Positions 13,101 through 25,736 of a stretch of 64,000 nt of DNA are shown here, piece by piece. The position numbers were made by a program, and so were the translations under genes. Under the pieces are notes generated by a model. The model was not told the DNA's origin, ran no database searches, and saw nothing but the letters and a program-made list of their open reading frames with translations. The DNA is from Poronia punctata (lineage: Eukaryota; Ascomycota; Sordariomycetes; Xylariales; Xylariaceae), in contig MU401488.1 of NCBI GenBank assembly GCA_022579005.1, forward strand, positions 186,001 to 250,000, written 5' to 3'. Each line of letters begins with the position of its first letter. Positions within the stretch are counted from its first letter, which is position 1.

Positions 13101-15437
13101 AGCCAGTGTCGAGCCCAAACGGGCAACAGCAAAATGACCACCTATCTTGAGCCTTTGAACGTACGAGCAGATCATGAGAGCCCGGGCCTTCGGACTATCA
13201 TATGTCCAGTGTTGTCCAAGTGGATGCTGTAACAGCCAAGGAAGCGGTAGGTATGCTGCAGTCCTGCGTCGGTCGATTATGATAGGGCGCGGCAGGACCC
13301 GACGGCTGTACCGATCATCCAGTACAATCACATACGCTCATCCCTACTCGCCTATGCAAGTCAGTTTGTGGCCTACGAATATACCCGAATTAGACTCGCC
13401 CACATGAGCAAGTTGAAATGTTAGGTAGCTTGCGGATTTGGCGTTGTCGGCGCGGCAAATGACGTAGGACTTCTACTATCATCATGAACCATCTCAATCG
13501 CCCTATGACATGTTGTAGGACAATGATGGTAGTGCCATCTACCAACGGGTAGGTAGCAAACTAAGCTGATATGCTTGAACGCGGCGTTGGTTCATGGCTT
13601 TCCCTGCTGATTCCGTGCTGAGGGATATATCAGGCCATCAAGCGCCCCTGGTCTTTGCGTGTTTAAACGTCGCGTATGTGTAGTTGCAGGTCTTGCGTCA
13701 AATAGTCCTCCAGCAACCCCATTTGAACACTCACAAGTAGGTTCAAGTGCAAAAGAGCGCATAGAATTGTAATGTGTGGGTCAGATATTCAAAGTGAGAC
13801 ATCGAGTCAGTCACGCCTGCCATAGTAGGTGTGCGAGCAACGTAGGGCGGATTCTCCAATTTTTCCCTTCTCATTGTGGGAAGGGGCATTGAAGAAGACA
13901 AAACAGTCCATTTTGAGCGCAGGAGCCCGAAAAGCGAGGCGTGTCTTCGTCGTGTAATTACGCGTCTGCGGTTTTTATTTATTTGGCGAGGCCGTTGGGT
14001 ATAATTAGCTACCGCGGGTCTGTGATGTAATTTTCTGATGCAACCTCTTGCTAGATGGAATAGATTAGTATCCCATGCCAACTAGGAGCATTCTTTGGGG
14101 CCTGACTGGCTGGTAAAACTGCTGGGGAGTCATGAGTTGAGATTGCCGCTTTGGTTCGGTCGGGATGCTCTTCGGGGCGCGAGAATGGCCCGCTAGTCCG
14201 TCCGCGCTTCTACCGAGCCCCGACTGCCTGGGACACCAAGACTCTCGATATAGCTCGTAGGGTTGGATCTTGGCAACGGCCATTGTTCCTGGATACTGAT
14301 GGACACTACCATCATATTGGGCGTCTCCAATATAGCAACAGGAATGCAAATAGGTACCATGGTAGATTGGGTTGGGGCTTAGAATTCTGGAGCTTCACGG
14401 GGTTCCAGAACTTAGAAGGAAGGGAGATTGCCTCATGGGACCGGTCCTAGGGTTAGATCGCCTAACCTACCTATTTTACGTAGATGGTGTATAAGAAAAA
14501 GTACGCGTATCGCCATGGCGCAGTAGGGGAGGCATTTGAATTCTCGGTCGCAAAGAGGAAATTCTGCGTAGCCGAAAATATCCTAACCGTCAACCTGGCC
14601 CGCTGAACAGGGTTAGACTTTTATTATATAAGGCCTAGATAGGTTACCTAGATGTGGGAAATAGAACGAAAGACCCTCGCTGGCCCCACGGTGAGCTTAC
14701 CACACTGATGACGGCGACGATGGCGATGCTGATGCAGAGAAATGTATAGTCCCTTAGAAGTTAGGATACCTAATACATTCTGCCGCAATATAGTTATCCA
14801 CTACCTATCTAATGATGACAGGGGCGAGCACAACTTTATCCAAGCACTTAAAATCTGCTCAAAGGTAGCTAAACAAGTAGCGCCTCAAAGAAATTTACAA
14901 CTAGACTATCGTACGCCGAACCTAAGGCAGTCTTAAGTGGGTAATCAGTGGCTCACCATGACGAAAGGAGTTTTTTCTCTTCATCGGTATGGATCCATCA
15001 TCAGTAAAACCAGTATGTGCGGTCTACCGTGGAGTTCCGCCGTTGGTGATTCATCGCCTGTCTAGTCGGCGACTAATCATTAGACATCTAGGTTAGGTAG
15101 TGTCCAGGGATAGGACCCACTACTATAATAGAGCTCTCAAGAGTCAAGACCGAGAAAGGGTAAATCGCCAAACTTCGAGATGGTAGGGGGAGTAGGTTGT
15201 AGGTTGCTTACCTGTTAGCATAGCTCGTTGGCATCCAGTTGTAGATGCGATTCGCGAATCAGATGTGCAGCCTTGTGAGCAGGAAGTGACAAGATGATAG
15301 ATCATTTGCCTTTCTAGGCAGTATTTCCTTTCTGTCCATTGCGCAGATATAATACCTCGCTTCTTTCTATCGTACCTCTTCGTACATGTAGGTAGTCCAC
15401 TTAAATCATGATAGGTCTAATGCAGTTATATACGTAA
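9986..15437. other. Gene-free unique sequence
   Basis: About 5.4 kb without a frame that looks like protein. It contains a 28-A run at 10119-10146, a 13-bp perfect inverted repeat (10818-10830 with 10905-10917), a CTG/CCG trinucleotide tract near 11285-11320, and several copies of TACTCGTA. The open frames at 13743-14081 and 14065-14450 are on overlapping strands with no recognisable motif. It could hold a long 5' regulatory region or non-coding RNA for the transcription factor at 18146, but nothing in the sequence proves this. Confidence 0.5.
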
Positions 15438-15816
15438 TACGAGGTGTATGCGAGGTAAGGTGTGCATTTCAAAGGTAGTATGGGTCTAGGGTCCACTTGC
15501 AAATGGGTCGCTTGGCATGGTAAGGTACTTAGAGAATTTGTATAGGAAGTTGACTAAACCAATAAAATTTCGCGCTTAATACCTCAGCCTTGCTACCTGA
15601 CCTATCGAACCTATTTAAAGACCAGGTCGAAATTCAGTCATGTTGCATGGCAAGTGACTCACTGCCAGTGAGGGGTGGGGTTGAGTGGCCAGGCTGAGCA
15701 CTACATGTACCTCTGTTTAAAAGGAGGGAAAATCCTTACTTAAAGAAGTAAAGATCTTCCCCCTTGTCAAAAAAGTGACCTGCCAAGTGCACACCTTACC
15801 TTGCATACACCTTGTA
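15438..15816. mobile_element. MITE-like element with 30-bp inverted repeats and TA duplication
   Basis: The left terminal repeat is at 15440-15469 (starting CGAGGTGTATGC) and the right at 15785-15814 (ending GCATACACCTTG). They match at 27 of 30 positions as inverted repeats, and all differences are transitions. A TA dinucleotide flanks each end (15438-15439 and 15815-15816), as expected for Tc1/mariner-type insertion. The roughly 315-bp interior has no coding frame, so it would be non-autonomous. No second copy was noticed in this window. Confidence 0.6.
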
Positions 15817-18145
15817 GATATAAATACATAACACAAGTCAGCCTACAACAGATCTAGGTTAGGCGGGCAGGTAAAAGTAGACAGGCGACGACTAGGTAAC
15901 ACCATGGAGTTGCCAGCCCGGACTTTTGATTTCGGCCGTTGCATCGTACTGTACATACTACAGACGAATGCCCCCAGGTGTTCTTGCCCCATCCAACTTT
16001 GAAAAGCCTTGGTGTGGGGAATGCCAACTCTGAACTAGGTTAGCGTCTACTTCGGCATCTGGGCATCGTCTTTTCAAATGCCCATGCCTACCTCTACACA
16101 TAGATCCTATCATGCCATACCAGCTTTCAATAGCTCGCGGGATAGATGCATATTTGATAGGCGCCTACGACACTACGAAAGTATGTGTCGACATGCCAAG
16201 ATGGTTCTTATCAAGCATAACAGACGTTACTATGATTACTTTAAGAACTTTGGGTAGGAATCAGAAAAGGTCTCGTAGTACCTACCGGACACAGGTAGGT
16301 ACATGTACATACATGTAGTTTTGCAAGGGCGTAATATGTCAACTGGAATAATACCTGTAACTTGTAACCAACAGCGCCCTAACCAAGCGCTTGCTATCTG
16401 CTTGCTACATAAATGTATGTACATATTGATATCCATCACTCAACCTATCAAGGCTCAAGGGCGCTTTTAAGAGCAACTACAAATGTGTCAACTCTGCATT
16501 ACCTTACTACATCTTTGGGTGTGTGTGTATATGCATCTCTTACTACTACCTATAACTCGAAATCCGTCCAGTAGTGGTAGGTACATATACCAAGTGGGTT
16601 GTTAAGATGCGAATGGCAACCACATGGTCGCAGTATAGGATACTAATTTACCCATCATTCTAACCAACGATGGCACCTGGATGATTTCAAGTTCCAGGGT
16701 GTCTTCTTAGATATTAATGGATGGAAAAGGAAACTCAATAATCTCTGACCACCGATCGAGCTGAATAGTTCTTTCGCGATTAAATGCACACGCATTTAGA
16801 CCCGGCCGGCCACTTTGGCGTTCCTAAGGTGCCCAAAGTATACGGATGTATTGTTTAGTCACTTAGGTTCTCAGCCCACCTTTGCATTCCCCATCGTGGC
16901 TCCCCTCCAAGTCCTAACAGTCAAGGTAGGCAGATAGACCTTGCATCCAGTGCTTATTGATAAACTTGGTACATTTTACGGTCATGATGTACTACAGCAA
17001 GATACTGTATCTGACTAGTCTAGATGACGGAAGAACCAAATTGTCATGCATTTTGGTATTGCGCCACTCCGTTAGATGTAGGCAACGCTGCCAAATAAAG
17101 CCTACATACCGAGTCTATTACATTGGCTTAACAGAGTTGATATAAAGATGAACCCCAATACCAGCCCCCAAGCAGACGTCTGCCTTCTAGCCACTTCTTT
17201 GTTGATGATCCTTTTTTCTGTCCTTGACTACATGTACCTTTATCGACGTTAGCCCCGTCCTACAACAACTGACACTGCCCCTGCCAAAGTTGTTGTCACT
17301 GCCTTGCCACATTTAGCTCCAAGAAGGCTACCGGGTTGTGCCTGCCTATAGAATATATACTTACGTACCCGTAGCCTCAAGATAAGCCACGGACTGGTTT
17401 ATTGAGATAGGAGAGAAAGAGAATAAGCGGTACCTTATCCGACTGTCAACCTAGCCCGACTTTGTTGAGGTCACATTAAAACGGCATAACCCTGAAGCTA
17501 CCTACCCTCGACTGGCTCATCGATTGATTGTCGTCTTTTGCCTCGGTCGGAGAAGAGGCTTACTGTTGTTGAAAGAGCAGCAGGACAGCAGAGAGTTAGA
17601 AGGTGGTTGTGTCTCCAAGGCCTTTGAACAGCCGTTTGTCGTTTACGGAGAAGAAACCTGGAGTTACCAGATTCGACCTTGTCACGCTTGTCAGAGACGA
17701 CCTTGTCAGCAAGGAATTCATAAAAGGCCCACAGCTCGGACATAGCACAGTCGCCGATCCATGTCCCTACCATTCGGGCCCATTTCGCGCTTGGGAAAGC
17801 AAAAAGTTGCCGGGACTAACTAGTTTTATAATCCTCTAATAATAAGAGAGGTGCGCCGCATCACATAATCGTCAGTGGCCATTATTAATCCCATCCCAGC
17901 AAGATCGGTTTCCGCTTTAACAATCTATCTTTTCCATTTGATCTGCTCCCCGATCAGTCTGTCACCCACACATTCTGTCGCCATCTATCGACTATTCTGC
18001 CTCTTGAGTATCCTGCCTCTCGAGGTTTCAGAAGCTCCCGAGGAATTAACATTGATCCTATTGTTGTTATCTTCCCGGTCCAGCATACTAGTCCGGCCCA
18101 CAACAGCAAACCAGCAGCACGTAGCTGTATAAGTGGGCGCCCAGA
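15817..18145. other. Upstream region of the Zn2Cys6 gene
   Basis: No gene is recognised. Short AGGT motifs and weak open frames (for example 17498-17773 on both strands) are present without protein-like features. The part next to 18146 is expected to hold the promoter and 5' leader of the transcription factor gene. Confidence 0.5.
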
Positions 18146-19399
18146 ATGGAAAGTGGCATTCCGACACCTCCGACAGAAGAAAATATGAAGCCTTCCATAA
18201 TAACACCAATATCGACGACGGCACACGTCCCTATGCGGAGGAGTACGGTGCCTAGTGGTAAAACAGTCAAGCCTACACATCGTGTGACAAAACGGACTGG
18301 TACTACTCATTCACATTCCTCCGCCCTCGTCCACGACCACACACCCTTGTCACCGTCAAACGGTATGGACAATAGGCACAAACGAGTATGGAAAGCATGC
18401 GAGCGGTGTAGAATGAAGAAAACCAAGGTTCGTTTGAGCTGAAACGCCAACATTTTTCTTTCTCTCTCTCTCTTTATTTTCGTCCCAGGCTCACCTTTTA
18501 CATAGTGTGATGGAGAATTCCCTTGTAAGAGGTGTAAGGATGATGGGCTGGTATGCACGGCAGGGACGAGAAAAAAGACGGAATACAAGCAGCTTCCCAG
18601 AGGGTATACTTTGTTTCTTTCCCACCCCCACGCAACGGCACTGACACGTGGCTCCAGATATGCCGAGGTTTTGGAAAATACCCAGTTTGCATTAATTGCC
18701 ACAGTCCACAAGCTGTATTCCATGGTCAGGAGTGGGCAGGTGTGGAACTTGGGAGAGCCCGAAGTCAACGACAGGGGCCAACCCATCATTCATAATATCG
18801 CAACGAAATTGGGGTGCATCCGGCCCAATGCCGATGCCGATTTACCTCCCCATTCGGTATTTCCGGAGGACGAAGCTGGCTTAGCAAAGTTGGCCACGGA
18901 GTTGGAGCTGCAGCAAATCGATAGGGAAAAGGAGGTGCACACGCTCGAGATCAAATGCGAAAACGAGACGAACTGTGCCCGCACGGAACGAGCCAGCTCG
19001 TCGGAAATGGACCACTCCGATTGCGAACACGACTACAGACAGGCATTCTTAAGCCAGAACAGCCTGCAGAACTTATCACCTCAGAGCCTCGCCTCGTCGT
19101 ATAACGAATTCGAGCCGAACCCGATACACGGCGACGTCGATCCGTCGGCAAGTCTCTTTCCTTCGCCCACAGGACCGTCCCTGTATCACCCGTGGGAGAT
19201 GCCCAGAAACGCGAACATGAACTGGCCGCCCTTCGTAACCCAAATGGAGATGAATATGGCGGAATTCATGCCGAGCCAAGACCTGGTCGAGTCCGAGTTT
19301 GGAACCATAAAGCCTCAGATGATTAATATGCCGAATCCAGAGGTCATGTTGGGCCTCGGTGATCCAATGATGGCATACTCTGATTACAATAATATTTAA
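18146..19399 (+). CDS. Zn(II)2Cys6 fungal transcription factor
   Basis: Three exons: 18146-18427, 18506-18603, 18658-19399; 373 aa. The zinc cluster runs across the first intron: C85 and C88 with the basic RMKKTK segment in exon 1, then C95, C101, C104 and C111 in exon 2, giving the canonical CX2CX6CX5CX2CX6C. The first donor is the weak GTTCGT, supported because only this splice restores the motif. Exons 2 and 3 join as LPRGYAEVLENTQF. The C-terminal half is acidic and rich in Met, Pro and Asn, resembling an activation region; no long fungal-specific middle-homology domain is seen, so the protein is short for the class. It is expected to be nuclear and DNA-binding. The target is unknown; a link to developmental regulators such as Neurospora fluffy is only a suspicion. 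It stands alone between gene-poor flanks of about 10 and 4 kb. Confidence 0.9.
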
Positions 19400-19815
19400 T
19401 CATCACGACCTTTATAGCTTGGCCGACCGGGCGTGATATAAACAAGACACGCGTTTGTCGCAGCTAGTGTCATCTGCAACGGATGGGGTCTCCACGGCAC
19501 GTATGATGTATGATGCATGACGCATTACGCATACACTTATTATGGGATCCTTATCACCGGGTCCTACTATTTGGGAAGGGAATATGGATTCCGGGAAAAC
19601 TGTTTCAGTCTTATTGGGATAGAAGGCATGGCTGTCTAGGTACCTGCTATACCGGGATGGAAGCGGTGATACAGGCAAAACCCCCTTCTTGCTTTTATTT
19701 TTGTTTTTAGGAAAGAAGCGGGATCGGTGTTGCAGGTGGTTATGGGCGTTTACTACATGGACGGGGGCGGAAACAGGGGCGGTACCGCATTTTCATGCAT
19801 TGTTCCCCAACTCTA
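19400..19815. other. 3' flank of the Zn2Cys6 gene
   Basis: This stretch follows the stop codon at 19397-19399 and probably includes the 3' untranslated region. I see no gene or clear repeat in it. Confidence 0.5.
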
Positions 19816-19929
19816 GGTCTCTACCCTAGTGGGAGACAGTTATTACTGAGGAGTAATTACTGGTGCGTGGAGTGGTGCGGTCTCTACCCTAGTGGGAGAC
19901 AGTTATTACTAAGGAGTAATTACTGGTGC
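19816..19929. repeat. Two-copy 63-bp tandem duplication
   Basis: Copies of 51 bp at 19816-19866 and 19879-19929 differ at one base and are separated by 12 bp, giving a 63-bp period. Each copy contains the near-palindromic pair TTATTACT and AGTAATTA, so each could fold into a small hairpin. Confidence 0.85.
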
Positions 19930-22900
19930 TCACAATGGCACGCAACCTCCTCCCTCACGAATATGCTTATTTGTTGGATTCGATTCGTGCTTACTTGCCT
20001 ACCTACACAAATATTCCAATATGGCCCAGTCGTTTTCTTGACTGTGTGCGGGTAAGCTACGTCTTCCCGGCCTTGCGCTGGATTTCTGGATTGACTCCTT
20101 GGATTGACTCCTTGGATTTACATATCATGCTACAAACAACAGTTGGTTCAGGACCAAGTTCAGGACCAATAAATAAAAGAGAAAAAAACGTTTTTGAACA
20201 AACACTACCGTCTTTAATCCCTAACCTACCTCTACCAGCCAGCTTTAGACCCCACTCCAGTATGTTAAGTATCAGGGACACAACAGGACAGCCTTACACA
20301 TCGCTCCTACCCAGAGTACCTCCTACCATCCAGAATCTCATCACTTCGATGTTATTGGAGGGAGGGAGGGCAGAAAAGGTAGGAAATTGTTTGGATTTTT
20401 ACATTTTTCTGCGCCGCATACTACTCTTACCTTACCTTACATGCTCGTGGAGTCGGTGGTCTAATAATAATACATCCATGTGCGACTTGAGGATGTATAT
20501 GTAAAGTTGGTAGGTATGTCCTGCGAGGGACGATCCTTTTTGATGCATAGAATCAAGTCCCTACCGTAGCCTTGTATGCTAACCTTGGACTACCTAAATT
20601 AGCTCTTTGATATCTAAAATGTTCGATAGATGGGGCAGGCGCGGTTGATGGTTTGGGTGTTGGTGTTAGTGTTGGTGTTGGTGTTGGATGTTGGCAAAAG
20701 CTCCCTGCAGACATACCATGCTTTGCCGCAAATATACAAGTGTGTTTTTATTTTCCTGTGCTATTTATATATATATCTCTTTCACACATTTGCAAGTATC
20801 GTAGGTGAGTGGAAGGCACAGAACAGGCAAAAGTAGGTAATTGAATAGGTAGGTAGGTATTTACATTTTGACAGCTTTAAAAACAAAACAATACCTATCT
20901 CTCCGCTTGGCTCTGCTGATCTAACTACCTAGTAACCTACACAATTCAATTTGGGAACCCAAACCAACCCCGGAATCGGATCGGATTGGATACCGGCGTT
21001 TATTAATACCGATGGCTTAGGCTGTCTCCCAACCTACATGTACCTACTTGAAATTAAGTATCTACTACCTGTCCTATATATTCTTGTTGACCAAAAGCGG
21101 AAAACAATTAAACATTGTGTGTGTGTGTGTGTGTGTGAATGAAACGTCGCGGGGAGTTGAGAGAAACCCGCGCCCGTAAACCCGTCAGCCCCGTTGGATA
21201 GGGGGGCAGGCTGAGAAAGAAAGAAGGAAAGAATGAATGAAAGGAAAATGATGCATGGTACTTTTCTTTCTTGGTTTGAATTTAATTGATTGATTGATTG
21301 ATTGATTGATAATTGGTTAACCTAGGTTAGGCTAGACCTATTTGTAGAAAGTCTCCGAATACTGTAGTTGGGAATAGGTATGTACGCGCGGCCTACCTGC
21401 TTGTTCTGCGCGTTGTTGTATATCATATAGTAAAAAGACTACTTAATAAAAAGGTATTAATATTATCTATTTCTTTACAAATTTGACTGACGTTTACAAC
21501 GTAGGTTAACTTACTTGGATAATATAGGTATCTGATGACGTCCCCCTAATCTTGCGCCGCGTACCTACGCGTAATCGTGGTATTCTATTCGTTTCTCGGA
21601 CTTGGGGACCCGTGATGAGCATTGAGACCTACGAGTACCTACATAACACAGGAGACATCTACATTGGGAATTTCTCATTCTTAGCCTGTTCTTACCAAGT
21701 ACACAAGATGATGTTCGTTCAGGTACGGCGCGGTGCATTGTGTATGTGTGTTGAAAAAGCTCTAGATACCTTTATGTACAGTACACAACATCGATGTCTT
21801 GACTTTTTCAGTAGGTACCTACACACCTCTCAGCAGCGTCTAGACTAGCGTCAGTTTTGTTCGGAGTTTGATTTGATTCGAAAATGGGGATGTGGGATGG
21901 ATGAATTATTCAGCTTATTAGTAGTGTGCGAATAGTTCATAAAACATCAAACTCCGAAATTGAAAAAAAAAGGCCAAGGTCGGATTTTAAGTAAGTACCT
22001 ACATGAGAAAAAGAAAATTTTGTTCCAATGTGTAAAGTGAGGTAAGCACTTAGGTTTTAGGTTAGATATCTAGGTATTACAAAGCTCAAAAGAATCCGTA
22101 ATACCTAATCAAGAGGCGAAGCCTCGAAGGAGCTGACGCTGACAACTGACAACTGACAGGAACTCGTTGGCTAAGACTACTCGTGAGTCGTAGACTGGTG
22201 TGGTGTGGTGTAGTGTAAGTACTTATGATAGGAAGGGCTTAATAATCCGCATATAGGTAAGTAGGGCAGTGCATCTGATTACCTACTTTACCTTATCCTA
22301 CGATTTTATATACCTACCTACCTAACTTTTAGGGAGGGAGGAGTCAAATTAAGAGAGAGAAGGAAGAAGGCATTCTAGCCTACGTATGACCGGAACTGAT
22401 GTAAATTGTCAACAACAAATCCCCGCCGACTAACGTAGACTACAAGAGAATCTACGTTCTATGGGTAGTGTATAAAAAAGCAGACGAAGTGGTCCAGAAC
22501 TACCTAACCTAACAGCTTACCTACACGTACCTAACACATCTCGAGATTATGTATTGACTAATCTTGTCCGTCTTTGCTTTGTAAAAAAAAAAAAGGACTA
22601 CCTAGTAAGTACCTACTCACTTACACGTAGGTAATCACCAAGACGCTCGAAATCTGCCTATCCCACATGATAGCATACTTAAACCCACTCCTCTCTGTTC
22701 TCCTTAAGAAATGAGTGAGTGGCCGGTAGGTAGGTAACCCTCTCCTTTCCATGACCTCTTCCCACCGAGCGAGACTGGGACCGGCTTAGATAGGCCTCTA
22801 CCTGTTCCCTTACTCATCACCTCCCTCTTTCTCCTACTTGGAATTTCAATCATGGCATGACTGACACATGCTTCGTCACTCATCCAAAGTAGGTAGTGAC

Positions 22901-23322
22901 CCGGGCGGGGGACTCGGGACCGGTAAAACTCATGCTCCCGGGACGGTGGTTAGGTATCCCCGAAAAAAACCTCTCGTGACGGAGATATGAGATGAAGGGC
23001 TATCAACTCCGAATTATGCTTAATTTGACACGAGAAAGATCAACTTCGTATTCGGTGGGTGGATGGATAAGATAGAGACGGGGGTAGGTAAGTAGTCTTT
23101 TCAAAAAAGTGGCGGGCGTCGGGCGGATCGAGGTCCGGTAGTTGAAAGACGTCGTTCTCTTGGATAGATAGAGGTGCGCGGAAGCCCAAAAAAAAAAAAA
23201 AAATTGTCAAGAAAGAAAAGAAAAGGAATATTTCGGGAATCCAGCAGATGGCGTACAAACAAGAAAAAAAAACCCAAATGTTCAATTAAAAAGAAAAGGC
23301 TAACAATAAAATGTCGGCCTCA
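19930..23322. other. Gene-poor region between transcription factor and tRNA-Gly
   Basis: No supported protein gene. There is one 190-codon open frame (ATG at about 19935, ending 20504), but it has repeated words such as a doubled GGATTGACTCCTT and no protein-like domain. Also present are a GTGTTG repeat near 20650, a GT microsatellite near 21117-21138, a TTGA array near 21290, and scattered ACCT motifs. Confidence 0.5.
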
Positions 23323-23393
23323 TGCATCAGCCGTGAATCGAACACGGGGCCCATCGATGGCAACGATGGATTTTACCACTAAACCACTGATGC
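23323..23393 (-). tRNA. tRNA-Gly(GCC)
   Basis: Read on the minus strand, the 71-nt sequence folds as a standard cloverleaf. The acceptor strands GCATCAG and CTGATGC pair fully, the anticodon stem CATCG/CGATG encloses the loop TTGCCAT with anticodon GCC, and the T stem CCGTG/CACGG encloses TTCGATT. The discriminator base is A. Internal A box (TGGTTTAGTGG) and B box (GTTCGATTC) are intact and no intron is present. A short T run on the minus strand just downstream (complement of about 23308-23311) fits a Pol III terminator. Confidence 0.96.
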
Positions 23394-23671
23394 TGTTTTT
23401 GTGAGATGATACGTGTCACGATTATTTCGAGTGGTCTGTCTAGTTTAGTCTCAGGTGAAATTCTACATTACCAGGTTCTAGAACTTTAGGGATAGTGCTC
23501 TATGTTCCTTTGTTTGCTTAAAGGAGACGGCCCTGGAATAGGTATTATAAATGGTATCATTATCTTATACAAAACAATATTACGAAATAGTCTTAAGAGA
23601 TAGGATATGCCATCGCCTTTTTATAACATGAATAATAATAAAATCAAAATCAAAAACCAGTATTCCTTTGC

Positions 23672-25736
23672 TCATTCCCTCGACGACGAGGCTTTGCCCA
23701 CAGAACCGCTTTCCGCATCAGGGTCTTTCCGACGCACCTCGACGCCTTCGATAGGGTCGTAGAGCATACGGTGCTAACAAGAGATTAGTGTTTCTCCTTT
23801 TAATCATCTATAAAATATTGCTGCGTGACGTACCTCGATATTGATTTTAGGACCTTTAAACCACTTGTGAGCGTCAACGTAGAACCAGATGATGACAAAT
23901 AGCATCGGTGCTCCCTATTTCAATTGTCAGCGATAAAAGGGTCGGGATAAGTTCGTTGCAATGTTTCACATGGGAAAACTCACATATACTAAACTGGTCC
24001 AGTTCATATCTGCAAGCGTGAGATTCGAGCCATGCACGGCAGGGAAGTTGAAGAAGGGCAGGATGACCAGGACAAACGAGCAGCCGAGAACTCCGATGGG
24101 CGTGCTGAAAGGACCTAGGTGCCACGGTCCCCTCCGAAACTTGTTTCGCACGAAGAAGATCTTGATGAAGATGGGGATGGTAAAGGCGACGAAAGCAGCA
24201 ATGGCACCGATGCTGAAGATGGCGTCGATGGCGGCGCCGCCAAAGATCAACAATAGCAATAGGATACCGATGAAGGCGTTGAACCACACGGCGTTTACGG
24301 GCGTCAGCGTATATTTGTTCACTCGCTTCAGGGGCACGCTCAGCACGCCGAAGCAGTCGTCTCGAGCATATGCGAAACAGACTCGCGACGCCGCCACCAT
24401 GCACCCTTGTCCCATGGAAAAGGCGCATATGATGGTTAGGGCGAGCACGGCGAGAGCGGCGTCCCTGGGGAGAATCTGGACCAGATAGGCGGCCCAGGGC
24501 TGTCCGAGCTCGGTATTGATAACAGCGTCAATGTCGGTAATGGTAAATGCGATCAAAGCGTTCAAGACGAATCCTAGGATGGAACCGGTAACGGCAGTCA
24601 TGACTATGGCTCGGGGTGAAGCGACCGCTGCGTTGGAACACTCTTCAGCCAGATGGAATGGCGCATCGTATCCGCTCATCGTCCAACAGATGGCTAAGAA
24701 CGACATCAAGATGGCGATTCCATCGGGCCAGTCGGTAAAGTTTTGAATGCCAAAGGCTACACTAGCCGGCTGGAACTTGGGTACCTGGTTCGTCGTTGTT
24801 GGGATGATGATGATTGTGGCAAGGAGGGCTATCACGTTCACCACGGTTCCGACAGAGTTGAAATGAGCGATCCATAACGTCGGCATACTGCTGATGCAGG
24901 CGTGGACGATCATGAGGAAGACGGTCAGGAGGAAGGTCTGATATGAAGTCGGGACGTAATCGGGGTTGACGACGCTCGCCGCTGCGAGGATCATGGCGGC
25001 TTTTTCGAGCATGTGTTAATCCCAGTGTTTCCTTTCTTTCTTTCTTTCTTGCTTCCTAGGGCCAGACCACTCACCAGCTCCATAGTTGACGCTTGGGGCG
25101 CCAGTGACCTGAACGAACCAATTTGACCATCCCGTTACCCAAGCGGCGAGAGGGCCGTACTTGGGACCGGCCAATACTGCCGCGGCGTAATAAAGTCCGC
25201 CAGAAGTCGGCATGCTACTCGCCAACTCGGCCATGGAGAGTGCAATCTATACGGAATACTTAGTAACTGACAAGAGAGCCGCGGGAGTCGGGACTCGGGA
25301 GTGACTTACACATAAAATGAAGATAATGGACACAAGCCATCCCCACGTATTAGCCGCAGGGCCCGCTATAGAATATTATCCATCAGTTCTAGTTCTGGCT
25401 TCTAGGCATCAAACCCTGAGTTGACTTCCACGATATATCCGCAGATGCGTCCATATCAACCCGCGCCACTACCGACTTACCGTATCCGATTCCGTACCAC
25501 ATGGTACTGGCAATACTAGGCAGCAATCCCATGACGGCGAAGCTGACAGCGAATGAAGTCCAGGCCGAGAATTCGCGTTTGAACTCTTGTTTGTAACCTA
25601 GCGCAGCGAGCGCCGCTTCGTCTTCCGACATTTCGGCCACGACATCGGGAATGGCGCCGTCTGCGAACACGGTCGTCACAGGTGGTTTGGGCCGCCCACT
25701 TTCACCCCGGCTAGATCCATCTCGGCTTGTCGACAT
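23672..25736 (-). CDS. APC-superfamily amino acid / GABA-type permease
   Basis: Six exons on the minus strand: 25736-25481, 25365-25310, 25246-25075, 24999-23984, 23914-23834, 23773-23672; 560 aa. All introns are GT-AG with phases that keep one frame. The N terminus is hydrophilic and cytosolic. The membrane part includes the family-typical GYAGPAANTWGW, SMPTSGGLYYAAA, GYDAPFHLAEE and ASRVCFAYARDD. About twelve hydrophobic segments can be counted, the usual number for fungal members near 500-560 aa. By family it is a proton-coupled uptake carrier in the plasma or vacuolar membrane for amino acids, GABA or choline-like amines; the substrate cannot be told from sequence. Exon 4 uses the acceptor TCGAAAAAG, which is poor in pyrimidines but is the one that restores NYGAAAMILAAAS. 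The tRNA-Gly gene lies about 280 bp past its stop. Confidence 0.94.

Noticed and set aside
19935..20504. 190-codon open frame on +
   Set aside because: Contains repeated DNA words and no protein-like domain or splice context; probably a chance frame in the 3' flank.
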